Below are positions 15,974-26,343 of a stretch of DNA of 64,000 bases, in pieces. The notes beneath the pieces were generated by a model. That model was not told the DNA's origin. It searched no databases and saw only the letters and a list, made by a program, of their open reading frames with translations. A program made the translations under genes and the position numbers. Within the stretch, counting starts at the first letter, position 1. Each line of letters starts with the position of its first letter. The stretch comes from Microcella alkaliphila. Lineage in GTDB: Bacteria > Actinomycetota > Actinomycetes > Actinomycetales > Microbacteriaceae. The stretch covers positions 124,001 to 188,000 of the forward strand of contig NZ_SGXT01000011.1 in the NCBI RefSeq assembly GCF_004216855.1. Direction: 5' to 3'.

Positions 15974-18910
15974 ATGAATTCCCGCCCAGCGTCGACGCTG
16001 ACGCTGCTCGCCCGACTCGGTTTCGACGACCTCGGAGCGGCGAAGTCGACGATCGATGCACTCGACGCGACGCCCGGCGCGGGCGGCATCACCGAGCACC
16101 TCGATCTCTTTTCGCTCGCCGCCGACCCCGATCGCGCCCTGAGGGGTCTGCAATCACTGCTCGACCGCCATGCCGACGCGCTCGCACCCGCACTGGAAGA
16201 TCCGTCATGGATGCGCCGCATCATTCGCGTTCTCGGCGCAAGCGAGGGCCTCGGCCAGTTCCTCCTGCGCCGCCCGGACGAGCTCGCGGCGCTCCGAGAG
16301 CAGCTCGGCGAGCCCCGGGACACCGAGGTATACCGCCGCGACATCGTGGAGGCGGTGGCGGGGCTCACGGGCGAGGACGCGCGGCTCGCGCTACGGGTGC
16401 GTTACCGACGACACCTGCTGCAATTGGCCGCCTGGGATCTCGACCACGACGACCCCCTCACCGCGATGCCGGCGGTGGGCTGCGCGCTGGCCGACCTCGC
16501 GGGCGCAAGCCTCGATGCCGGCCTCGACATCGCGCGACGCGAATGTGGCTTCCCCGACGCACAGGTTGCGGCGACGCGACTGGCGATCATCGGCATGGGC
16601 AAGTGCGGCGCCCGAGAACTGAACTATCTGAGCGACGTGGACGTCATCTACGCCGTCGAGGCGGGCGATGGGATCGAAACCGGGCGGGCGGTGGAGATCG
16701 GAACCCGCCTTGCCTCGATGACGGCCCGCAGCATCCAGGAGCCGGGAATCGAACCGCCGCTCTGGGAAGTCGATGCGAACCTGCGGCCGGAAGGCAAGGA
16801 CGGCGCGCTCGTGCGCAGCCTCGACTCGCACCGCGCGTACTACGAGCGCTGGGCGAAGAATTGGGAGTTTCAAGCGCTGCTGAAGGCGCGGCCCATCGCC
16901 GGAGACCCGGAGGTGGGGGAGGGCTTCCTCGCCATCACGCAGCCACTCGTCTGGGAGAGCTCGCAACGCGACGGCTTCGTCGAACAGGTGCAGGGGATGC
17001 GCGAACGCGTTACCGCACACATTCCGGCCGACGAGGTGGACGTGCAAGTGAAGCTCGGCCCCGGAGGGCTTCGCGACATCGAATTCACCGTTCAGTTGCT
17101 GCAACTCGTGCATGGCAATCACGACGACCGCGTTCGGCAACGCGATAGCCTGGGGGCCCTCGCGGCCCTCGCGGAGTGCGGCTACATCGGCCGTGCCGAG
17201 GCGGCCGAATTCTCGGGTGACTACCGCCTCCTGCGGGTGATCGAACACCGACTGCAGCTCGATCGGCTGAGCCGCACCCACCTCATGCCGCGCGACGCCG
17301 ACAGGCAGCGCGTCATCGCGCGCGCGACCGGCCTTGCGTCCTCGGCCGAAGAGCTGCTGTCGCAGTGGCAGCGGACGAAACTCGCTGTGCGATCGCTGCA
17401 CGAAAAGCTGTTCTATCGGCCGCTGCTGTCGGCGGTGGCGAAGCTTCCCGACGAGCAGCTGGCGCTCACGTCCGACCAGGCGGAAGCGCGCCTCGCGGCC
17501 ATCGGCTTCGTCGACCCCGAACGCGCTCTGCAGCACATCGCCGCCCTCACCGGCGGGGTGTCGCGCCGTGCTGCCATCCAGCGCACGCTCTTGCCCGTGA
17601 TTCTGCAGTGGCTGGCGGACGGCGCCGATCCCGACCACGGTCTGCTGTCGTTCCGGCGGCTGAGTGACGCGCTCGGCGAGACCTACTGGTTCCTGCGCAT
17701 GCTGCGTGACTCCTCGGGGGCCGCACAGCGCCTGTCGACCGTACTCGCGGCCTCGCACTTCGTCGGGGCTTTGTTCGAGCGCATCCCCGAAGGGGCGGCA
17801 TGGCTCGAAGACGATGACGAGTTGCGGCCGCGGCCACTCGCGGCCCTGCTCGACGAAGTGCGCGCGACGGTCGCCCGTCACACGGGCGACGACGATGCGG
17901 CGGCGAAGGCTCTTCGCGTCGCTCGCCGCCGCGAGACGCTGCGCGTCGCGCTCGCCGCCATGGTCGACGTCATCGACGTTCAGCAGTTGGGCGTCGCTCT
18001 CAGCGACGTCACGACCGCCTACCTCACGGGTGCCCTCGCGCTCGCGCATACGTACGGCGACGGGGTGGAGTTCGCCATCATCGCGATGGGCCGTTACGGC
18101 GGCGCAGAGCTCGGGTTCGGATCCGACGCCGACGTCATCTACGTCTTCCGTGACGCGGGCGCCGGCGACCGCGCCGCGACCGTTGCCCAGCGCATCGTCA
18201 CGCGTCTGGGGCAGCTCACCGAGGACCTTCGTTTGCCCTGTGAATTGGATGCGGGGCTTCGGCCCGAGGGACGCAACGGCCCGATCGTCCGGTCGCTGGA
18301 TTCCTACCGCGCGTATTACGAACGCTGGTCGCTGACGTGGGAGGCGCAGGCGCTGTTACGCGCCCGACCCGCGGCGGGGGACGGCGCCCTGTCGGCCGAC
18401 TTCATGGACGTGGCGGACGCCGTTCGATATCCATCGACGTTTGGCGAGGCCGAGGCGCGGGAAGTGCGGCGCATCAAGGCTCGAGTCGAATCGGAGCGCT
18501 TGCCGCAGGCGGCCGACCCCGCCCGGCACCTGAAGCTCGGACGCGGATCTCTGAGCGATGTCGAATGGTTCGTGCAACTTCTGCAATTGCGCCACGCCCA
18601 CGAGGAGCCCGCGCTGCGAACTCCGTCGACATTGGGGGCCCTCGCCGCTGCCGCCGACGCGGGACTTCTTCCGTCCCGCGACGCCGAGCGATTGCGTGCG
18701 GCCTGGTTGATCGCATCTCGGGTGCGTTCGGCGGCCATGCTGTGGACGGGCCGCACAGCGGACGTGTTGCCCGCCGATCGCCGGCAGCTCGATGCGATTG
18801 CCCGCCTGCTCGCCTACCCGCCGAAGTCGGCGGCGCTCCTCGAAGAGGACTACCTGCGTACCACGCGCCTCGCGCGCCAGGTGTTTGAGAAGGGCTTCTA
18901 CGCCACGTAG
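15974..18910 (+). CDS. glnE: Glutamine synthetase adenylyltransferase/deadenylase
   Basis: A 978-aa bifunctional regulator that adenylylates and deadenylylates GlnA. Two nucleotidyltransferase domains are visible: the N-terminal one with GMGKCGARELNYLSDVDVIY and the C-terminal one with AMGRYGGAELGFGSDADVIY (Gly-Ser/Leu-x-Asp-x-Asp pattern), each followed by a helical domain with LRPEGK/R.G. and YYERW motifs. Length is normal. The ATG is 24 bp after glnA2, so the two are probably co-transcribed. Converges on glnA1. Confidence 0.97.
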   Translation: MNSRPASTLTLLARLGFDDLGAAKSTIDALDATPGAGGITEHLDLFSLAADPDRALRGLQSLLDRHADALAPALEDPSWMRRIIRVLGASEGLGQFLLRRPDELAALREQLGEPRDTEVYRRDIVEAVAGLTGEDARLALRVRYRRHLLQLAAWDLDHDDPLTAMPAVGCALADLAGASLDAGLDIARRECGFPDAQVAATRLAIIGMGKCGARELNYLSDVDVIYAVEAGDGIETGRAVEIGTRLASMTARSIQEPGIEPPLWEVDANLRPEGKDGALVRSLDSHRAYYERWAKNWEFQALLKARPIAGDPEVGEGFLAITQPLVWESSQRDGFVEQVQGMRERVTAHIPADEVDVQVKLGPGGLRDIEFTVQLLQLVHGNHDDRVRQRDSLGALAALAECGYIGRAEAAEFSGDYRLLRVIEHRLQLDRLSRTHLMPRDADRQRVIARATGLASSAEELLSQWQRTKLAVRSLHEKLFYRPLLSAVAKLPDEQLALTSDQAEARLAAIGFVDPERALQHIAALTGGVSRRAAIQRTLLPVILQWLADGADPDHGLLSFRRLSDALGETYWFLRMLRDSSGAAQRLSTVLAASHFVGALFERIPEGAAWLEDDDELRPRPLAALLDEVRATVARHTGDDDAAAKALRVARRRETLRVALAAMVDVIDVQQLGVALSDVTTAYLTGALALAHTYGDGVEFAIIAMGRYGGAELGFGSDADVIYVFRDAGAGDRAATVAQRIVTRLGQLTEDLRLPCELDAGLRPEGRNGPIVRSLDSYRAYYERWSLTWEAQALLRARPAAGDGALSADFMDVADAVRYPSTFGEAEAREVRRIKARVESERLPQAADPARHLKLGRGSLSDVEWFVQLLQLRHAHEEPALRTPSTLGALAAAADAGLLPSRDAERLRAAWLIASRVRSAAMLWTGRTADVLPADRRQLDAIARLLAYPPKSAALLEEDYLRTTRLARQVFEKGFYAT

Positions 18911-18927
18911 GGCGTAAACGCCGCGAA

Positions 18928-18955
18928 GGCCCCGCTCCGCTGATGGAACGAGGCC
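18928..18955. terminator. Possible bidirectional hairpin between glnE and glnA1
   Basis: GGCCCCGCTCC and GGAACGAGGCC can pair imperfectly around a short loop between convergent genes. A smaller hairpin, GGCGT-AA-ACGCC, lies at 18911-18922. There is no T-run; support is modest. Confidence 0.4.
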
Positions 18956-18976
18956 CCCGGGCGTACTGTGTCGCGC

Positions 18977-20401
18977 TTACACCGAGAAGTACAGCTCGTA
19001 CTCGAACGGGTGCGGCCGCTGCGCGGCGGGGAGGATCTCCTTCTCGCGCTTGTAGTCAATCCAGGTCTCGATGAGATCCTTCGTGAAGACGCCACCGGCG
19101 AGCAGGAACTCGTGGTCGTTTTCGAGAGCGACGAGCGCCTCTTCGAGCGAACCGGGAACCTGCGGGATGCCCTTGGCCTCCTCCGGGGGGAGTTCGTAGA
19201 GATCCTTGTCGACCGGCTCGTGCGGCTCGATCTTGTTCAGGATTCCGTCGAGACCCGCCATCATCTGCGCCGCGAAGGCCAGGTAGGGGTTACCCGAGGC
19301 GTCGGGCGCGCGGAACTCGATGCGCTTCGCCTTCGGGTTCGTGCCCGTGATGGGGATGCGGATGGCCGCCGAGCGGTTACCGGCCGAGTAAACAAGGTTG
19401 ACCGGCGCCTCAAAGCCCTTCACCAGTCGGTGGTAGGAGTTCAGCGACGGGTTGGTGAAGGCGAGTACAGCGGGTGCGTGCTTTAGCAGGCCGCCGATGT
19501 ACCAGCGGGCGATGTCGCTGAGGCCCCCATAGCCTGCCTCGTCGTAGAACAGCGGCTTGCCGTCGTTCCAGAGCGACTGGTGCACGTGCATGCCCGAACC
19601 GTTGTCGCCGAACAGCGGCTTCGGCATGAAGGTCGCGACCTTGCCCCACTCGAGAGCGGTGTTCTTGACAACGTACTTGAACTTCAAGATGTCGTCGGCC
19701 GAGTGAACCATGGTGGAGAACTTGTAGTTAATCTCGGCCTGGCCGGCGGTACCCACCTCGTGGTGGGAGCGCTCAACTTCCAGGCCCACCTCGGTGAGCT
19801 TCATGACGATGTCGTCACGCAGGTCAGCCTGCTTGTCGACGGGGGAGACGGGGAAGTAGCCACCCTTAAAGGGGGTCTTGTTCGCCAGGTTTCCGCCGGC
19901 CTCTTCCCGGCCGGTGTTCCATGCGGCCTCCTCCGAGTCGACCTGGTAGAAGCTCTTGCCCTGGCTGACCTCGTAGCGCACGTCGTCGAAGACGTAGAAC
20001 TCGGCCTCGGGGGCGAAGAAAGCCGTGTCGGCCACCCCGGTCGACGCGAGGTACTTCTCGGCCTTCTTGGCCACCTGACGCGGGTCCCGCGTGTAGATCT
20101 CGCCGTTGCGCGGGTTGTAGATGTCGAAGACCATCACGAGCGTGCGCTCGGTGCGGAACGGGTCGACGTAGGCGGTCGAGACGTCGGGGATGAGCTGGAG
20201 GTCCGACTCGTGGATCGACTGGAAGCCACGGATGGAGGAACCGTCGAACAGCTGGCCGACGGTGAAGAAGTCTTCGTCGACGGTGGAGGCGGGAATGTTG
20301 AAGTGCTGCTGCACACCGGGCAGATCGGTGAAGCGGATGTCAAGGAACTTGACGTCCGTCTCCTTGATGAACTTCAGCACCTCGGACGAGTCACGGAACA
20401 T
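18977..20401 (-). CDS. glnA1: Glutamine synthetase, main adenylylated type I enzyme
   Basis: A 474-aa subunit of dodecameric GS, the central ammonia-assimilating enzyme. [34 protein letters not shown] and [17 protein letters not shown] are catalytic blocks; [12 protein letters not shown] near the C-terminus holds the Tyr that GlnE adenylylates. ATG 20401 has AGGAGA upstream. A GlnR-type operator lies about 72 bp upstream, indicating nitrogen-dependent control. lipA ends 116 bp upstream on the same strand. Confidence 0.97.
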   Translation of the reverse strand: MFRDSSEVLKFIKETDVKFLDIRFTDLPGVQQHFNIPASTVDEDFFTVGQLFDGSSIRGFQSIHESDLQLIPDVSTAYVDPFRTERTLVMVFDIYNPRNGEIYTRDPRQVAKKAEKYLASTGVADTAFFAPEAEFYVFDDVRYEVSQGKSFYQVDSEEAAWNTGREEAGGNLANKTPFKGGYFPVSPVDKQADLRDDIVMKLTEVGLEVERSHHEVGTAGQAEINYKFSTMVHSADDILKFKYVVKNTALEWGKVATFMPKPLFGDNGSGMHVHQSLWNDGKPLFYDEAGYGGLSDIARWYIGGLLKHAPAVLAFTNPSLNSYHRLVKGFEAPVNLVYSAGNRSAAIRIPITGTNPKAKRIEFRAPDASGNPYLAFAAQMMAGLDGILNKIEPHEPVDKDLYELPPEEAKGIPQVPGSLEEALVALENDHEFLLAGGVFTKDLIETWIDYKREKEILPAAQRPHPFEYELYFSV

Positions 20402-20473
20402 GCGTATGGTCTCCTGAGCTAGATCCGGGTAGGCGGGCGCAACTGCGACCGTGTTTCACGGTAGACGGGTGGG

Positions 20474-20511
20474 ATTTCCCCACAGTGTCCCCAATGTTTC
20501 GGCGATGTTAC
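20474..20511 (-). promoter_or_regulatory. GlnR-type operator upstream of glnA1
   Basis: Read on the minus strand the site is GTAAC-N6-GAAAC-N6-GACAC-N6-GAAAT: two a-site/b-site pairs with exact 11-bp phasing. This matches the actinobacterial GlnR consensus (gTnAC-N6-GaAAC, repeated). It sits between the lipA stop and glnA1. Confidence 0.85.
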
Positions 20512-20516
20512 GCGGG

Positions 20517-21506
20517 CTAGCTGACCGCCTGCGCAAACCCGGCAGCACTGTCGGCCAGCTGACGAAGGTGGTCGGGGATAGGGCGACCCTTCGCGACCAT
20601 CGACTGCGCCCACAGCCGGCCGGCCCGGTAGCTCGAGCGCACGAGCGGGCCAGCGAGGACGCCGAGGAAGCCAATCTCTTCGGCCTCCCCCTTGATCTCG
20701 ACGAATTCTTCCGGCTTCACCCAGCGATCGATGGGGTGATGCCGCGGTGTGGGGCGGAGGTACTGCGTGATCGTGACAATATCTGTGCCGGCGTCGTGGA
20801 GGTCGCGCAGCGCCTGACTGACTTCTTCCCGCGTCTCGCCCATCCCGAGGATGAGATTCGACTTGGTGATCAGCCCGAAGTCGCGCGCCTGGGTGATGAC
20901 GTCTAGCGAGCGGTCGTAGCGGAACGCCGGCCGAATGCGCTTGAAGATGCGCGGAACCGTCTCGACGTTGTGGGCGAAGACCTCGGGGCGGGATTCGAAG
21001 ACGACGCGCAGCAGCTCGGGGTTTCCGTTGAAGTCGGTCGCGAGAATTTCGACGCCGGTGCCCGGGTTCAGCTCGTGGATCTGCCGCACTGTCTCGGCGT
21101 GCAGCCACGCCCCCTCGTCGGGGAGGTCGTCACGCGCGACGCCGGTCACCGTGGCGTAACGCAGGTTCATTTCGCGTACGCTCTCGGCGACGCGACGCGG
21201 CTCATCCGTGTCGTAGTCGGCCGGCTTCCCGGTGTCGATCTGACAGAAGTCGCACCGCCGTGTGCACTGGCTTCCCCCGATGAGGAATGTGGCCTCGCGG
21301 TCTTCCCAGCACTCGTAGATGTTGGGGCAGCCGGCCTCCTGGCAGACAGTGTGCAGCTGCTTGTCGCCGACGAGGGAGCGCAACGCGCTGAATTCGGGGC
21401 CCATCTTGGCCCGCGTCTTGATCCACTCCGGCTTCTTCTCGATCGGAGTCTGCGCATTGCGCACCTCCAGGCGCAGCATCTTGCGGCCGTCGACGGGTGC
21501 GGTCAT
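20517..21506 (-). CDS. lipA: Lipoyl synthase
   Basis: A 329-aa radical SAM enzyme that inserts two sulphurs into protein-bound octanoyl chains. The auxiliary cluster motif C-x4-C-x5-C is in [12 protein letters not shown] and the SAM cluster C-x3-C-x2-C in CTRRCDFC. The ATG overlaps the lipB stop (ATGA), so lipB-lipA are coupled. A normal-length, standard gene. Confidence 0.98.
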   Translation of the reverse strand: MTAPVDGRKMLRLEVRNAQTPIEKKPEWIKTRAKMGPEFSALRSLVGDKQLHTVCQEAGCPNIYECWEDREATFLIGGSQCTRRCDFCQIDTGKPADYDTDEPRRVAESVREMNLRYATVTGVARDDLPDEGAWLHAETVRQIHELNPGTGVEILATDFNGNPELLRVVFESRPEVFAHNVETVPRIFKRIRPAFRYDRSLDVITQARDFGLITKSNLILGMGETREEVSQALRDLHDAGTDIVTITQYLRPTPRHHPIDRWVKPEEFVEIKGEAEEIGFLGVLAGPLVRSSYRAGRLWAQSMVAKGRPIPDHLRQLADSAAGFAQAVS

Positions 21507-22186
21507 GCGAGAACTCCAGAGGGTGTGGGATGTGATTCAGGGGTGGATGCGGAACTCGCGACGTGCGCGTAGACGTACTCCTCGAAGCGGGCGCGCACCG
21601 CGACGGCCGCCTCGGCGGGGGTCACGGTTCGGCCGAGCTCGCGACTGATAGAGGTGACACCGGCGTCGCTGAGGCCACAGGCGATGATGCGGTCGTAGGC
21701 CTCGAAGCTGTTCGAGCAGTTCAGCGCGAAGCCGTGCATGGTGACGCCAGAAGCGACGCGGATGCCGATGGCCGCGATCTTGTCGGTGCCGCGCATCCAG
21801 ACGCCGCTGCGTCCGGGGACGCGTTCGGCGCCCGCGACGCCCACGTCCTCGAGGACGGCGATGAGCATCCCTTCGAGGCGGCGAACATAGCCGACGACGT
21901 CGATCGGTTCGGCGAGGCGCAGGATGGGGTACCCGACGAGTTGGCCCGGGCCGTGCCACGTGATCTTGCCGCCGCGGTCGACGTCGACGACGGGCGTGCC
22001 GTCCGTCGGTCGCTCGTGCGGCTCGGTGCGTTTGCCGGCGGTGTAGACGCTCTCGTGCTCGAGCAGCATCACAGAATCAGGCGCCCGGCCCTCGACGACA
22101 GCAGCGTGCAGGGCACGCTGCTGTTCGAGACCCGACAAGTACGGCACGGAGTTGGCGCTTAGCCCCGTGTCGACAAAGTCGATCAC
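21503..22186 (-). CDS. lipB: Octanoyltransferase
   Basis: A 227-aa transferase moving octanoyl from acyl-carrier protein to lipoyl domains. [17 protein letters not shown], the catalytic Lys in [10 protein letters not shown] and Cys in FALNCSNSF are present. The frame extends seven codons further up, but GTG 22186 is preferred because TACACT stands seven bases before it. It overlaps lipA by 4 nt. Divergent from the RDD gene across 82 bp, with a -10-like hexamer for each. Confidence 0.97.
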   Translation of the reverse strand: MIDFVDTGLSANSVPYLSGLEQQRALHAAVVEGRAPDSVMLLEHESVYTAGKRTEPHERPTDGTPVVDVDRGGKITWHGPGQLVGYPILRLAEPIDVVGYVRRLEGMLIAVLEDVGVAGAERVPGRSGVWMRGTDKIAAIGIRVASGVTMHGFALNCSNSFEAYDRIIACGLSDAGVTSISRELGRTVTPAEAAVAVRARFEEYVYAHVASSASTPESHPTPSGVLA

Positions 22187-22268
22187 GTGACCGAGTGTAC
22201 GCCGCAAAGCCGGAAAGGCTCTGCGCGCGCCCCGAATTCGCCCACCACGGCGCTTCTACACTGGGCGT

Positions 22269-22670
22269 GTGACCCCCGATAGTGAACTTCCCGACTGGCC
22301 GGGGCAACGCATCGGCCTCCCCGAATCCGGATCCCGCTCGGTCGCCCGCCTGGGGCGCCGCATCGGGGGCATCGCGATCGACTGGGGCTTCAGCGTGATC
22401 ATTTCGGCCGCGTTCTTCTCCTACGAGCCGCTCGCCACCCTGGCCGTGTTCGCCGGTCTGCACATCGTTTCGACCGCACTTCTGGGCGGCAGCCCCGGTC
22501 ACCTGATTCTGGGGATGCACGTGGTGCCGATGGCGGGTGGCCGCATCGGACTCTGGCGCCCGGTGCTGCGCACCGCCCTGCTCGTGCTTGTGCTGCCCGC
22601 CGTGTTTTTCGATGTGAACCACCGGGGGCTTCACGACCGCGCCGCGGGAACGGTTCTGCTCGTCAAGTAG
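22269..22670 (+). CDS. RDD-family membrane protein
   Basis: A 133-aa protein with two or three membrane helices. RLGRRIGGIAIDWGFS carries the Arg-Asp pair that names the RDD family, and HLILGMHVV plus DVNHRGLHDRAAGTVLL are the other conserved blocks. An RDD gene sits in the same place (Rv2219A) beside lipA-glnA1 in mycobacteria. GTG 22269 has TACACT six bases upstream. Role unknown; some RDD proteins act in Na+/H+ exchange. Confidence 0.88.
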   Translation: MTPDSELPDWPGQRIGLPESGSRSVARLGRRIGGIAIDWGFSVIISAAFFSYEPLATLAVFAGLHIVSTALLGGSPGHLILGMHVVPMAGGRIGLWRPVLRTALLVLVLPAVFFDVNHRGLHDRAAGTVLLVK

Positions 22671-22703
22671 CAGCGTTCGGCGTCGCCTCGGCACAACAAC
22701 AGC

Positions 22704-22733
22704 GGCCCCGGTTCCGAGCGTGGAACCGGGGCC
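22704..22733. terminator. Bidirectional terminator between RDD gene and qcrB
   Basis: GGCCCCGGTTCC pairs perfectly with GGAACCGGGGCC (12 bp) around loop GAGCGT. It lies between convergent stops (22670 and 22751) and is followed by TTCGTCG on the plus strand. Confidence 0.85.
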
Positions 22734-22750
22734 TTCGTCGTGACGGGGCG

Positions 22751-24376
22751 TTAGTGCTTCTGCGCCTCGATCTCGCGCTGCGTGACGGGAGCGACGCGGT
22801 CTTCGAAGAACCAGCGCGACAGTCCAGCACGCACGCGCTGGCGCACCGTGATGCGGCCATTGTCGTCCGGGCGGATCATGAGCGGCTGGTACTCGTCGTG
22901 CGCAACCAGCTTCCAGCGCTCGTAGTCATCGAGCTGCTCGTGCACCTCGATGTACTCGCCTCCGGGCAGACGCACGATGCGGCCGGTCTCGAAGCCGTGC
23001 AGAGCCATCTCGCGATCCTTGCGCTGGAGCGCCAGGCACACACGCTTGGTGATCCAGTAGGCGATGAACGGCCCCACCACGGTGATGAACTGCAGCGTGT
23101 GGATGACGCCCTCGAGTGTGACGCGGAAGTGCGTCGCGATGAGGTCGGAGCTTGCCGCCGCCCACAGTCCGCAGTAGAACACCACGGCTGCCGCACCGAT
23201 ACCGGTACGTACGGGGGCGTTCCGCGGGCGCTCGGCGATGTGGTGCTCGCGCTTGTCGCCGGTGACCCACGCCTCGAGGAAGGGGTACACCGCGATGAGG
23301 GCGAGGAACACCAGCATGACCACGGTCGGAATCAGCACACCCATTGGCAGCGTGTAGCCGAAGATCACCCAGTCAAGGTTCGGCGGCATCAGTCGCAGAG
23401 CGCCGTCAGCCCACCCGATGTACCAGTCAGGCTGGGTACCCGCAGACACGGGGGAGGGGTCGTACGGCCCGTAGTTCCAGATGGGGTTGATCGTGAACAG
23501 CGACGCGATCAGCACAATGAAACCGAAGACGATGAAGAAGAAGCCACCCGCCTTCGCCGCGAACGTCGGCATGACCGGCGCGCCCACCACGTTGTCGTTC
23601 GTGCGCCCGGGGGCCGCGAACTGCGTGTGCTTGTTGACGATCAGCAGCAGCATGTGCACGCCGATGAGGGCGATCGTGATCGCCGGCAACAGCATGATGT
23701 GCAGGATGTACAGGCGCTGAATGATCTGCGTTCCGGGGAACTCGTCACCGAAGAACAGGTACGAGATCCAGGCTCCGACAACCGGAATACCCTTGATCAT
23801 GCCGTCGATGATGCGCAGGCCGTTGCCCGAAAGCATGTCGTCGGGCAGCGAGTAGCCCGTGAAGCCGAGGGCCATCGCCATGACGAAGAGCAGGAAGCCG
23901 ATCACCCAGTTGAGCTCGCGCGGCTTGCGGAAGGCTCCGGTGAAGAACACCCGCAGCATGTGCAGCGCAACCGAGGCGACGAACAGCAGTGCCGCCCAGT
24001 GGTGCACCTGACGCATCAGGAGGCCGCCGCGGATCTCGAAAGAGATGTCGAGTGCCGTGTGGTACGCCACCGACATCGGGATGCCCTGAAGCGGCACGTA
24101 CGACCCGCTGTACTCGACCTCGGTCATCGACGGGTCGAAGAAGAAGGTCAAGAAGGTGCCGCTGATGAGGATGACGATAAAGCTGTACAGCGCCACCTCA
24201 CCGAGCATGAACGACCAGTGGTCGGGGAAGATCTTGCGACCCAGAGTCTTGACCGCGGTCGACGCGCTCGTGCGTTCATCAATGTAGTTCGCGGCCCACC
24301 CAGTGAACCGCATGCCGGTGCTCGGCGCGGCCTGCGTGGCCGTGCCCGCGCTCGGCGCAGTAGTGGTCGTGCTCAT
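22751..24376 (-). CDS. qcrB: Cytochrome bc1 complex cytochrome b subunit
   Basis: A 541-aa core subunit of the menaquinol-cytochrome c oxidoreductase. Helices with paired His heme ligands are visible (MRQVHHWAALLFVASVALHMLR, then LHIMLLPAITIALIGVHMLLL), and PDWYIGWADGALRLMPPNLD lies in the quinol-site region. The soluble C-terminal extension of about 120 residues is typical of actinobacteria. The ATG overlaps the qcrA stop by 4 nt. Part of ctaE-qcrC-qcrA-qcrB. Confidence 0.97.
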   Translation of the reverse strand: MSTTTTAPSAGTATQAAPSTGMRFTGWAANYIDERTSASTAVKTLGRKIFPDHWSFMLGEVALYSFIVILISGTFLTFFFDPSMTEVEYSGSYVPLQGIPMSVAYHTALDISFEIRGGLLMRQVHHWAALLFVASVALHMLRVFFTGAFRKPRELNWVIGFLLFVMAMALGFTGYSLPDDMLSGNGLRIIDGMIKGIPVVGAWISYLFFGDEFPGTQIIQRLYILHIMLLPAITIALIGVHMLLLIVNKHTQFAAPGRTNDNVVGAPVMPTFAAKAGGFFFIVFGFIVLIASLFTINPIWNYGPYDPSPVSAGTQPDWYIGWADGALRLMPPNLDWVIFGYTLPMGVLIPTVVMLVFLALIAVYPFLEAWVTGDKREHHIAERPRNAPVRTGIGAAAVVFYCGLWAAASSDLIATHFRVTLEGVIHTLQFITVVGPFIAYWITKRVCLALQRKDREMALHGFETGRIVRLPGGEYIEVHEQLDDYERWKLVAHDEYQPLMIRPDDNGRITVRQRVRAGLSRWFFEDRVAPVTQREIEAQKH

Positions 24377-25455
24377 CGGTTGATCTCCCAGAAGGTCGGG
24401 CCGACAGGGTCGCGGAAGTCGCTACGCGCGACAAGGAATCCTTCATCGTCCACAGTGATCGGGAGCTGAGGCAGAGGACGGGCCGCCGGTCCAAAGATGA
24501 CCTCGCAGTGGTTCGCGACGTCGAACTGCGACTGGTGGCAGGGGCACAGCAGGTGGTGCGTCTGCTGTTCGTACAGCGCAACGGGGCAACCCACGTGCGT
24601 GCAGATCTTTGAGTAGGCGACAATGCCGTCGTACGACCAGTCGGCCTTAGCAGGGTCTTCGTTGAGCTCGTCGACGGGGAGGCGCATCAGCAGCACAGCC
24701 GCCTTGGCCTTCTCTTCGATGCGGTGGTACTCGAGCTCCGCGAGCCCCTCGGGGATGACGTGGAACGCCGAGCCGATCGTGACGTCTGCGGCCCGGATCG
24801 GGGTGCCGGAGGGATCGCGGCAGAGCCGCACGCCCTCGTCCCACATGGTCTGCTTCAGCAACGCGACCGGGTCGTCGTCGCCGGCAAGGTCGCGGAACAT
24901 GACGACGGCCGGAATGGGCGTCACGGCGACGGCACCGATGAGCGTGTTGCGCACAAGGCTACGGCGGGTAAAGCCCGACTCTTTGTTGGCCTGGCTGAAG
25001 ATCTCGACGGCCTTCGTGCGCGATTCGTCCGAGCCGCGCGTCGGGTGACGCATCTCGACCTCTTCATGGCTGTGCATGAGGGCCTTCGACCAGTGCACGG
25101 CGCCAATACCGACGCCGAGAAGGGCGAGGGTAATGCCGAGCCCGAGGAACAGGTTGTTGAGACGTACCGACCCGGGGTTGGCCTGGTCGATCGGGAACGC
25201 GAAGTACGCGACCACAGCCAGCACGCTGCCCACGATCGAGAGCAGGAAGAGGGCGCTGATGGTGCGCTCTGCCTGCTTCTCCTTCTTGGGGTCGAGGTCG
25301 GTGACGCGCGGGCGGTGCGGCGGGAAGCCGGGGTTCGGAATACGGTCTGCGCGCACAACTGCGGTCGCAGGAGCCGCAGCACTGTGGTCGTCCACCGTGG
25401 CGACCTCGGTCGACGGGGCTACTGCCTCGTCGCGGTCGTCGTGGATGTCGGCCAT
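24373..25455 (-). CDS. qcrA: Rieske iron-sulphur subunit of bc1 complex
   Basis: A 360-aa membrane-anchored protein. After a charged N-terminus come three hydrophobic segments, as in actinobacterial QcrA, then the Rieske domain with CTHVGC and CPCHQS, whose two Cys and two His hold the 2Fe-2S cluster and whose outer Cys form a disulphide. It moves electrons from menaquinol to QcrC. It lies 29 bp downstream of qcrC. Confidence 0.97.
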   Translation of the reverse strand: MADIHDDRDEAVAPSTEVATVDDHSAAAPATAVVRADRIPNPGFPPHRPRVTDLDPKKEKQAERTISALFLLSIVGSVLAVVAYFAFPIDQANPGSVRLNNLFLGLGITLALLGVGIGAVHWSKALMHSHEEVEMRHPTRGSDESRTKAVEIFSQANKESGFTRRSLVRNTLIGAVAVTPIPAVVMFRDLAGDDDPVALLKQTMWDEGVRLCRDPSGTPIRAADVTIGSAFHVIPEGLAELEYHRIEEKAKAAVLLMRLPVDELNEDPAKADWSYDGIVAYSKICTHVGCPVALYEQQTHHLLCPCHQSQFDVANHCEVIFGPAARPLPQLPITVDDEGFLVARSDFRDPVGPTFWEINR

Positions 25456-25484
25456 TATCGATCCTTCCTAATCGCGCGCATCCG

Positions 25485-26285
25485 TCAGTTCGACTTCGCG
25501 GTAAGCCAGACGGTCACGGCGACGAGGCCGCCGAGGCCGAAGATCCAGATGAAGAGACCCTCCGAGACGGGGCCGAGCGAGCCGAGGTCGAAGCCACCGA
25601 CCGACGGGTTCTCGTCGATGTAGCGGAGGTACGAGATGACGTCGTTCTTCTCTTCGGGCGTGAGGTTCATGTCGCTAAACACCGGCATGTTCTGAGGGCC
25701 GGTGACCATGGCGCCGTAGACGTGGATCGGGTCGATGTTCGCAAGGCCCGGGGCGTACTTACCCTCGGTGAGCGCGCCACCGGCACCCGCAACGTTGTGG
25801 CACATGGCGCAGTTGATGCGGAACAGCTCGGCACCATTAGCGACGTCACCATCGCCGGCGAAGTAGCGCTCTGCGGGGATGGCGGGGCCGGGCGCCAACT
25901 CAGCGACCCAGGCGCCCATCGCGTCAATCTGCTCTTGGCTGAACTGCACGGGCTTGACCTCGGCCTGCGGGCCCGAGGCGGCCATGGGCATGCGGCCCGT
26001 GCCGACCTGGAAGTCGACCGCGAGGGCGCCCACACCGATGAGCGAGGGGCCAGCTGCGGTGCCGTCAGCGAGGATGCCGTGACAGCTCGCGCAGTTTGCC
26101 GCGAAGAGCTTTCCACCCTCCTCGACCATTTCGGCCGTGTGTGCCGTCGTCTCTGCCGTCGCCGTGCTTGTGGCCAGCGCGTAGGCGCCGCCCGTGGCGA
26201 GAAGGCCGACGATCAGCAGGGCCGCGGTTGCCAGCGGGTGGCGACGGCCGGAGCGTCGGGGGGAAGCGGGTGAGGTGATTGCCAT
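25485..26285 (-). CDS. qcrC: Diheme cytochrome c subunit of bc1 complex
   Basis: A 266-aa protein anchored at both ends. An N-terminal helix (about 20-40) acts as an uncleaved signal anchor, followed by heme motifs CASCH and CAMCH in two cytochrome c domains and a C-terminal membrane helix (IWIFGLGGLVAVTVWLT). The diheme subunit links bc1 directly to cytochrome aa3 in a supercomplex in this phylum, so no soluble cytochrome c is needed. It follows ctaE by 58 bp. Confidence 0.97.
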   Translation of the reverse strand: MAITSPASPRRSGRRHPLATAALLIVGLLATGGAYALATSTATAETTAHTAEMVEEGGKLFAANCASCHGILADGTAAGPSLIGVGALAVDFQVGTGRMPMAASGPQAEVKPVQFSQEQIDAMGAWVAELAPGPAIPAERYFAGDGDVANGAELFRINCAMCHNVAGAGGALTEGKYAPGLANIDPIHVYGAMVTGPQNMPVFSDMNLTPEEKNDVISYLRYIDENPSVGGFDLGSLGPVSEGLFIWIFGLGGLVAVTVWLTAKSN

Positions 26286-26343
26286 GGTGCGGTGCGTCTC
26301 GATTCTCGGTGTCTGCTGTCGCGTTACGAGCTGATCGGGCTAC

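Noticed and set aside
22754-24469. 571-codon plus-strand frame opposite qcrB
   Set aside because: Antisense to a certain gene; composition dominated by Arg/His/Glu with no motifs.
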